Shown here: positions 58,929-64,000 of the stretch, one piece after another
Position numbering within the stretch: position 1 is the first letter of the stretch
Layout: every line of letters starts with the position of its first letter
From: Paraburkholderia phenoliruptrix
Lineage (GTDB): Bacteria > Pseudomonadota > Gammaproteobacteria > Burkholderiales > Burkholderiaceae
Reading direction: 5' to 3'
DNA length: 64,000 bases
NCBI RefSeq assembly: GCF_019511605.1
Contig: NZ_JAEUAV010000012.1
Coordinates: forward strand, 1 to 64,000
The notes under the pieces: model-generated
Told to the model about the DNA's origin: nothing
The model's database searches: none
What the model saw: the letters and a program-made list of their open reading frames with translations, nothing else
Made by a program: the position numbers and the translations under genes

Positions 58929-60059
58929 TCACCAGCCATAAAAGCGCGGCCACGTTTCGAGACTGCCGTCAGCACGCACGGCCTGATAGGCGGGGTGCTG
59001 CGCGCCTGTCGCACACGCATGGTTGGGGAGGATGCGCAGGCGCGTGCCGATCGGCAGGCGCTTTTCTATCTCGTGGTCCGGAGTGCCCGCTCGCGAAATG
59101 ATGCCGTGCTCCTGGTTCGCGGCGCTCATCACATACTTGCTCAGCACCTCGCCGTTTTCCAGGCAAACCAGTCCATAACCAAAATCGTGTTTCTGCCGTT
59201 GCGTCCCGCGGTCGCGGCTCATGGCCATCCAGCCCGCATCCACTATGGCCCAGCCTTTTTCTTTTTGATGACCGATCACGGTCGTCAATACGCTTAAGGC
59301 AATGTCGGAGAGTTCGTTCACGCCGACGTTATGCATGACAAGGTCGAACATGACGTACACGCCTGCACGAACTTCCGTTACGCCGTGCAACTGCCCGGCG
59401 GCGAGCGCTGTCGGCGTCGACCCGATGCTGATCACCTCGCACGGCAGGCCCGCAGCCCGAATGCGCTCGGCCGCATGCACGCAGCCCGAGCGCTCCTGTT
59501 CGGCGATGCGGGCGAGTTCGTCGTGCGTGTCGTAGTCGTAGCTGGAACCCGCGTGTGCGAGTACTCCGCCGACGTACATGCCTCCGTTCGATAGCGTGGC
59601 GGCGACAGTGATGAGCAGGTCGTCTTCCGGCGCGATGCCCGAACGGTGGCCGTCCACGTCGATCTCGATCCACACTTCGAACGCTTCGTCGTGTTGTCTG
59701 CCGAAGGCGACGATGGCCTCGGCGCACGCAACGCTATCGGCGACGATTTTCAGATCGCAGCCTTGCCGCCGCAATGCGAGCGCCTGCGGGAGCTTGGTCG
59801 GCGCCATGCCGACAGCGTAGACAATGTCGCGAATGCCAGTGGCAAAGAACTGCTCGGCTTCTTTCAGCGTGGACACCGTTATGCCGCGTGCGCCGGCAGC
59901 AAGTTGCGCTCTGACCACCTGCTCGCATTTCGTCGTTTTTACGTGCGGGCGAAAGCTCACGCCGAGCGTGTTCATGCGTTGCTGCATTCGCTCGATGTTG
60001 CGGTTCATGCGCGCTACGTCGATCAATGCTGCCGGGGTGTTCAACGACTCCAAGTTCAT
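58929..60059 (-). CDS. DSD1-family PLP enzyme (D-threonine / 3-hydroxy-D-aspartate aldolase-like)
   Basis: A 376-residue alanine-racemase-fold PLP enzyme. The PLP lysine is in 'FRPHVKTTKCEQ' and the metal-binding His and Cys are in 'LPNHACATGAQHPAY', as in D-threonine aldolase and eukaryotic-type D-serine dehydratase. The start at 60059 (MNLESL) matches the family; the longer frame is rejected. It acts on a D-beta-hydroxy amino acid, giving either aldol cleavage (glycine plus aldehyde) or dehydration. Aldol cleavage would feed glycine to the pathway in this window, but this is inference. It lies downstream of a LysR gene in the same direction. Confidence 0.85.
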   Translation of the reverse strand: MNLESLNTPAALIDVARMNRNIERMQQRMNTLGVSFRPHVKTTKCEQVVRAQLAAGARGITVSTLKEAEQFFATGIRDIVYAVGMAPTKLPQALALRRQGCDLKIVADSVACAEAIVAFGRQHDEAFEVWIEIDVDGHRSGIAPEDDLLITVAATLSNGGMYVGGVLAHAGSSYDYDTHDELARIAEQERSGCVHAAERIRAAGLPCEVISIGSTPTALAAGQLHGVTEVRAGVYVMFDLVMHNVGVNELSDIALSVLTTVIGHQKEKGWAIVDAGWMAMSRDRGTQRQKHDFGYGLVCLENGEVLSKYVMSAANQEHGIISRAGTPDHEIEKRLPIGTRLRILPNHACATGAQHPAYQAVRADGSLETWPRFYGW

Positions 60060-60202
60060 GGCTGGCTCCTGCCTGTGTTTCGCGCAACCGGCGTGCGGTT
60101 CAAGCTCGGCCATTGCGCGGGAAGCCGCCACTATAGGCGCTCGCGACGGCGTTGTGATTAACGGCTCGCAAACCCACCATTAAACGTGGTTTAACGGTTG
60201 GT

Positions 60203-61123
60203 CTAGTTGCGCCAGGGCACTGGATCGAAGGCTCGCTTCGCGGCTTCCAGAAACACGCGTTGACGGATAGTCAGGTTTTGACGCGTGGGCGTGAGGGCCA
60301 TGATCGGTGCAGGTTCGAGGCGCCATGCGGGCAACACGCGGCGCAGTTTTCCCTCGGCGATAAGCCTCGCGCAATCCCATTCGGAACGCGCGACGACTCC
60401 GAGTCCGTCGACCGCCCAGTCCCTGACGACGGTGCCGTCGTTCGAAGACAGGGCACTGTCGAGGCGTATCGTGACCGATCGGGTTGGCCGTTTGCCTGCG
60501 GCGTCGCGTTGAGTAAAACGCAGGCGCGTCACGTCTTCGTCGTTCTCGCGTAATGCCAGATATTCGCACCGGTTCAGTTCAGAGGGATGCTTGAGCCTCG
60601 AGAGGCTCCGTGCGAGGGCAGGACTTGCGCAAAGAAAGCGTTCGTTGGGCGCGAGAAAATGGCCGACCCACGACGACCCTTTGGCGCGGCCGATAGAAAT
60701 GACCGCGTCAGCGCCCGAGGCCGCAGCGAGCGGGCTCTCGACCAGCACGAGAGAAATGGCGAGATTGGGATGTGAGCGACGCAGGTCGCGCACGAGCGGC
60801 GCGACATATTCGCGCCCGAAGCCAAACGGTGCGACCACGCGTAAATGGCCACTGGCACCGCTCGACTCGCCCGAGACGCGCGACGCAATGGACTCGATCC
60901 GCTCCAGTATTTCGATCGCTTCCTGAACGATGCGCTGACCTTCGTCGGTGAGGGAGATGCCTCTCGCCGCGCGCGTGGCCAGTTGCATTCCCATGCGTTG
61001 TTCTATGCGCTGAAGCCGTACTGTGACCGCCGGCGGGGTCAAATCCAGCAGCCTTGCAGCGGCGGCAAGCGAGCGCGATCCGTCGAGCGCGCGAAGCAGT
61101 TGCATGTCCTCGAGTTGCAGCAT
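60203..61123 (-). CDS. LysR-family regulator upstream of the DSD1-type gene
   Basis: A 306-residue LysR-type regulator with an N-terminal helix-turn-helix ('LAAAARLLDLTPPAVTVRLQRIE' region, residues 17-40) and a C-terminal inducer domain. It lies 143 bases upstream of the DSD1-type gene on the same strand and 27 bases after the metal-sensor gene. It probably controls the aldolase gene; inducer unknown. Confidence 0.85.
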   Translation of the reverse strand: MLQLEDMQLLRALDGSRSLAAAARLLDLTPPAVTVRLQRIEQRMGMQLATRAARGISLTDEGQRIVQEAIEILERIESIASRVSGESSGASGHLRVVAPFGFGREYVAPLVRDLRRSHPNLAISLVLVESPLAAASGADAVISIGRAKGSSWVGHFLAPNERFLCASPALARSLSRLKHPSELNRCEYLALRENDEDVTRLRFTQRDAAGKRPTRSVTIRLDSALSSNDGTVVRDWAVDGLGVVARSEWDCARLIAEGKLRRVLPAWRLEPAPIMALTPTRQNLTIRQRVFLEAAKRAFDPVPWRN

Positions 61124-61150
61124 TAAGGGCTCGTTAATGGCGGTGGGTTG

Positions 61151-61429
61151 TCACTTGAAGTAGCTGTGCACGACCTGAATGAGCTGCTCCGTTGCGCTTG
61201 CTTCGTCATGGGAACTCACGTTGCCGGCGTCGACGAGATGGGTGCGGATGTGATCTTCCAGTACCACGGCCAGCAGACCGTTCATCGCTCCGCGGCAGCT
61301 CGTGATCAATTGCAACACGTCGTTGCAGCCGTTTTCCCCTTCGAGCGCGCGCTCGATCGCTTCCACCTGGCCTTTGATGCGCCGCACACGATTGAGCAGC
61401 TTCTGCTTCTCGCGGATGGTATGACTCAC
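61151..61429 (-). CDS. RcnR-like nickel/cobalt-responsive repressor
   Basis: A 92-residue all-helical protein of the CsoR/RcnR/FrmR family. A GTG start at 61429 is chosen because GGAG lies six bases before it and because the protein then begins 'MSHTIREKQKLL' like E. coli RcnR. With this start the four RcnR metal ligands fall at the exact positions: His3, Cys35, His60 and His64. FrmR-type formaldehyde sensors lack His3 and His64, so a metal sensor is favoured. It is divergent from a His-rich DMT transporter, with a G-tract operator between them. Confidence 0.85.
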   Translation of the reverse strand: MSHTIREKQKLLNRVRRIKGQVEAIERALEGENGCNDVLQLITSCRGAMNGLLAVVLEDHIRTHLVDAGNVSSHDEASATEQLIQVVHSYFK

Positions 61430-61444
61430 GCATGTCTCCGGCAA

Positions 61445-61467
61445 TATAGGGTAGGGGGGTATGCTAA
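61445..61467. promoter_or_regulatory. G-tract operator of the RcnR/CsoR type
   Basis: The stretch TATAGGGTAGGGGGGTATG, continuing into CTA, contains a six-G tract (61454-61459) flanked by TA-rich arms. It resembles the G-tract sites bound by RcnR, FrmR and related repressors. It lies between the divergent starts of the sensor gene (61429) and the DMT transporter (61539). Confidence 0.65.
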
Positions 61468-61538
61468 CATGAAAGTGCACCCGTTTTCCCAGGTGTCGCC
61501 TATTGTTGAAGTTGAGCCGTTTCTTGCCGGAATTTCTC

Positions 61539-62600
61539 ATGACCGCTCGTTTGAATGCAGCTTTGACCGCGCTCGCTGCCGCCGCGCTGTTCGGCGCCAC
61601 TACGCCGCTTGCCAAGATTCTGTTGGGAACGCTGTCTCCCTTTACCGTGGCGGGGCTGTTCTACCTCGGCAGTGGGATCGGGCTTGCGCTGACGCTGCTG
61701 GTGCAGCGTGTTCGCCGCAGCGCACAGGCGCGCAAAGACCAGGGCCGCATTCAGATGGCCGAAGTGCCGTGGCTGGCCGGCGCGATTGTCGCGGGTGGCG
61801 TGGCGGGCCCGGCTTTGCTCATGTTGGGTCTGGCAAGTACGCCTGCGGCAACGAGTTCGCTGCTGCTGAACCTGGAGGGCGTGTTTACCGCCGTGATTGC
61901 GTGGGTGGTTTTCCGCGAAAACGTCGACTACCAGGTGTTCCTCGGCATGGTCGCTATCGTGGCAGGTGCGGTGCTGCTTTCCTGGCAACCGGGCGCGAGC
62001 GGTATTCCCGCCGGCGCCATGCTGGTTGCCGGCGCCTGCCTGTGCTGGGCAATCGACAACAACCTCACGCGCAAGGTCTCGGCCAACGATGCGACCGTCA
62101 TTGCATGTTTGAAGGGGCTGGTAGCAGGCGTTGTCAATCTGGTTATCGCTTACCTGATGGGCGACCGCTTTCCGGACGCGTTGCGCACGGTGTCCGCAAT
62201 GGTCACGGGATTCGCCGGGTATGGCGTTAGCCTCGTGCTCTTCGTGATCGCGCTGCGCAATCTGGGCACCGCCAGAACCGGCGCGTATTTTTCTGTCGCG
62301 CCGCTTTTTGGGGTTGCGCTGTCGCTAGCCTTGTGGCCGCAAATGCCCACCGTGCTGTTCTGGTGCGCCGCTTTACTCATGGGCATTGGCGTCTGGCTGC
62401 ATTTGCGCGAACGCCACGAACACCGTCACACGCATGAACGGTTGGCGCACACGCACCGGCATCGTCACGACGAGCACCATCAGCACGAGCACGATTTCGA
62501 GTGGGACGGAACCGAGCCGCATACCCATCCGCATGTTCATATGCCGATTACTCATACGCACGCACATTTTCCGGACATTCACCACCGTCATTCTCATTGA
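61539..62600 (+). CDS. DMT/EamA-family transporter with His-rich tail, putative metal exporter
   Basis: A 353-residue inner-membrane protein with ten predicted helices and two EamA repeats, followed by an extreme His-rich cytoplasmic tail: 24 His in the last 67 residues, in patterns such as 'HEHRHTHERLAHTHRHRH'. The ATG at 61539 is preferred over an upstream TTG at 61503. DMT proteins usually export metabolites. A His-rich tail is known from nickel/cobalt/zinc exporters such as RcnA, NreB and DmeF, which belong to other families. The divergent RcnR-like gene and G-tract operator support a nickel or cobalt export role. Confidence 0.8.
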   Translation: MTARLNAALTALAAAALFGATTPLAKILLGTLSPFTVAGLFYLGSGIGLALTLLVQRVRRSAQARKDQGRIQMAEVPWLAGAIVAGGVAGPALLMLGLASTPAATSSLLLNLEGVFTAVIAWVVFRENVDYQVFLGMVAIVAGAVLLSWQPGASGIPAGAMLVAGACLCWAIDNNLTRKVSANDATVIACLKGLVAGVVNLVIAYLMGDRFPDALRTVSAMVTGFAGYGVSLVLFVIALRNLGTARTGAYFSVAPLFGVALSLALWPQMPTVLFWCAALLMGIGVWLHLRERHEHRHTHERLAHTHRHRHDEHHQHEHDFEWDGTEPHTHPHVHMPITHTHAHFPDIHHRHSH

Positions 62601-62639
62601 CGCGTTCTCCGGCCCACGCCGTCGCGGGGCGTGGCGGCG

Positions 62640-64000
62640 TCAGGCGGAGCTTGAGCCTGGTGCGGGTCGAGAAGGCGCAGCCGGTGCCCAGCCGGCTGCC
62701 GGTGCGCAGCCGGCGACGCCAACCCTGGTGTTCGCGGCACGCTCGTCCGCGGCTGTCGGCAAAACGACGGTTTGCTGATAGATCGGCACCTCACACGGCC
62801 AGTGATATGTTTGTTCGATGTGACGTCGCATTGCGTCGGCGGCAGCCGGCTCGCCGTGCGTGACAAAAGTGCGTTGCGGTGGCTCGGCTATCGAACTGAG
62901 CCACGAGAGCAGCTCGCCATAGTCGGCGTGGGCTGAGAGCGACGAGAGACACACCACCGACGCCCGCACTCGCACATCCTCGCCATGAATCCTGATGTCA
63001 GGCGCACCTGAAGCAAGGGCAGCGCCGCGCGTGCCCGCAGCCTGAAAGCCGACCAGTGCAATCGTGTTGCGGTGATCCGGAGCAAACGCTTTCAGATGAT
63101 GCAGGACCCGCCCGCCTGTCGCCATGCCGCTACCGGCAATGATGACCATTGGGCCACGCCGTCCGAGAATAGCCTTCGATTCGTCGACGGTGCGCACCAT
63201 TTGCGCGGCGTGGCTGATCGCGTTGGCCTCGGTGGAACTCACGCGATGTTCGCCTACATGGTGCCGGTAAAGCTGCGTGACGCTGGTTGCCATCGGACTG
63301 TCGAGAAACACGGGGACATTCGCCATGCGGCCAGTCGCTTTCAGTTGCGCGATGTAGTGCAGAATGGTCTGCGCCCGTCCCACCGCAAAGCATGGAATGA
63401 CCACGACGCCGCCACGCCGGAACGTCGCCGCGAAGATTTCCGCGAGTTCGGTGGCCGGATCGGTTTTCGTGTGAAGCCGGTCGCCGTAGGTCGATTCGAC
63501 GACCAGGTAGTCTGCGTGCGCAAGCGGCATCGGCGGGCGCATGATGGGATCGTCGGGCCGGCCGATGTCGCCCGAAAAAGCAATCACCTTGCCTTCCACG
63601 CACAGCACGACGCTCGCTGCGCCGAGGATGTGTCCGGCGGGAAGCAGCCGGAAGCATGCATGCTCGTTCAGTTGTTTCGGCACGTCGAAGTCGAGTGCAA
63701 CGAGTCGTTCGAGCGCTTGCTCGGCGTCTTCAATCGTGTAAAGCGGCAGGGCGGGATGATGCTTCGACAGACCGTGCCGGTTCGCGTACGCCGCCTCTTC
63801 TTCCTGCAGCCGCGCGCTGTCGCGCAACATGATCTCGCACAGATCGCGAGTGCCGCGCGTGCAGTACACCGGTCCACGGTAGCCCATGCGCGCGAGCACC
63901 GGCAGATAGCCGCTGTGATCAAGATGCGCGTGGGTGAGTATCACGGCGTCCAGCGTGCCGATATCGACTGGAAACGGATTCCAGTTGCGCAGGCGCAGAT
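62640..64000 (-). CDS. Beta-CASP metallo-beta-lactamase-fold RNase-like protein, partial
   Basis: The 3' part (453 codons) of a gene that continues beyond the window; the reading frame is open to base 64000. The metal motif 'THAHLDHSG', later 'GDIGRP' and 'ESTYGDR', the beta-CASP region, and the C-terminal 'HADYGELLSW' and 'THGEPAAADAM' RNA-specificity motifs identify a CPSF73/Ysh1-like bacterial nuclease. The tail (last about 28 residues) is Ala/Pro-rich and encoded by a short GC repeat (62665-62715). It is convergent with the DMT transporter, with 39 bases between the stop codons. Confidence 0.85.
   Translation of the reverse strand, partial: LRLRNWNPFPVDIGTLDAVILTHAHLDHSGYLPVLARMGYRGPVYCTRGTRDLCEIMLRDSARLQEEEAAYANRHGLSKHHPALPLYTIEDAEQALERLVALDFDVPKQLNEHACFRLLPAGHILGAASVVLCVEGKVIAFSGDIGRPDDPIMRPPMPLAHADYLVVESTYGDRLHTKTDPATELAEIFAATFRRGGVVVIPCFAVGRAQTILHYIAQLKATGRMANVPVFLDSPMATSVTQLYRHHVGEHRVSSTEANAISHAAQMVRTVDESKAILGRRGPMVIIAGSGMATGGRVLHHLKAFAPDHRNTIALVGFQAAGTRGAALASGAPDIRIHGEDVRVRASVVCLSSLSAHADYGELLSWLSSIAEPPQRTFVTHGEPAAADAMRRHIEQTYHWPCEVPIYQQTVVLPTAADERAANTRVGVAGCAPAAGWAPAAPSRPAPGSSSA

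Noticed and set aside
61151..61429. FrmR-type formaldehyde sensor, tempting because the window is rich in formaldehyde metabolism
   Set aside because: The protein has His3 and His64 in addition to Cys35 and His60, the RcnR metal set. It faces a His-rich transporter, not a formaldehyde dehydrogenase.

Overview
The window looks like chromosomal DNA of a Burkholderiaceae bacterium, most like Paraburkholderia, Caballeronia or Burkholderia. It is GC-rich with GC-ending codons. It carries a Burkholderia-type 16-strand porin, a small DUF4148-type secreted protein and the large betaine/sarcosine catabolic gene set typical of that group. No insertion sequence, integrase, CRISPR array, rRNA or tRNA was recognised by eye. 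Nearly all of the DNA is ordinary coding sequence. The assignment rests on gene content, not on a marker gene.

Layout. 0-4.7 kb: an export cassette on the minus strand (LolD-like ATPase, two-domain FtsX permease, AttH/CrtC-type lipocalin). 5.3-6.9 kb: an orphan NuoM-like proton-pumping subunit ending in an 11-bp tandem repeat. 7-14.5 kb: housekeeping and accessory genes (AhpD-like protein, HAD phosphatase, di-heme peroxidase, phospholipase C/acid phosphatase family lipoprotein, SDR, BON protein, DUF4148 protein). 15-19 kb: choline-type ABC importer with a GlxA/AraC regulator inserted between permease and binding protein. 19.4-29.4 kb: second GlxA regulator, sdaA, soxBDAG and an MFS carrier. 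29.5-30.7 kb: class C beta-lactamase. 30.8-36.1 kb: betIBA, divergent from a glutathione-independent formaldehyde dehydrogenase across a recognisable BetI operator. 36.2-50.3 kb: a GbdR-like regulator divergent from a ten-gene unit glyA, dipeptidase-like, DUF5943-like, dgcA, dgcB, etfA, etfB, gbcA, gbcB and a betaine-binding protein, closed by a strong terminator. 50.4-55.1 kb: purU, LysR, betC and a third binding protein. 55.3-64 kb: porin, LysR genes, RIO kinase, DSD1-type aldolase, an RcnR-like metal sensor divergent from a His-tailed DMT transporter, and a beta-CASP metallo-hydrolase cut by the window end.

How it works together. From 15 to 55 kb the genes form an apparently complete route from choline-O-sulfate to pyruvate. 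BetC releases choline, and BetA/BetB oxidise it to glycine betaine. GbcAB, DgcAB with its own Etf pair, and SoxBDAG remove the three methyl groups in turn. GlyA and SdaA then convert glycine through serine to pyruvate. FdhA and PurU deal with the released one-carbon units. One ABC core (ATPase plus permease) is accompanied by three periplasmic binding proteins in three different operons, which suggests one importer served by several receptors. The most unusual items are: a betC-linked ChoX paralogue with altered pocket residues; a conserved-context 'dipeptidase' lacking metal ligands; an RcnR-like sensor facing a His-rich DMT carrier; and related 11-bp tandem repeats at gene ends.
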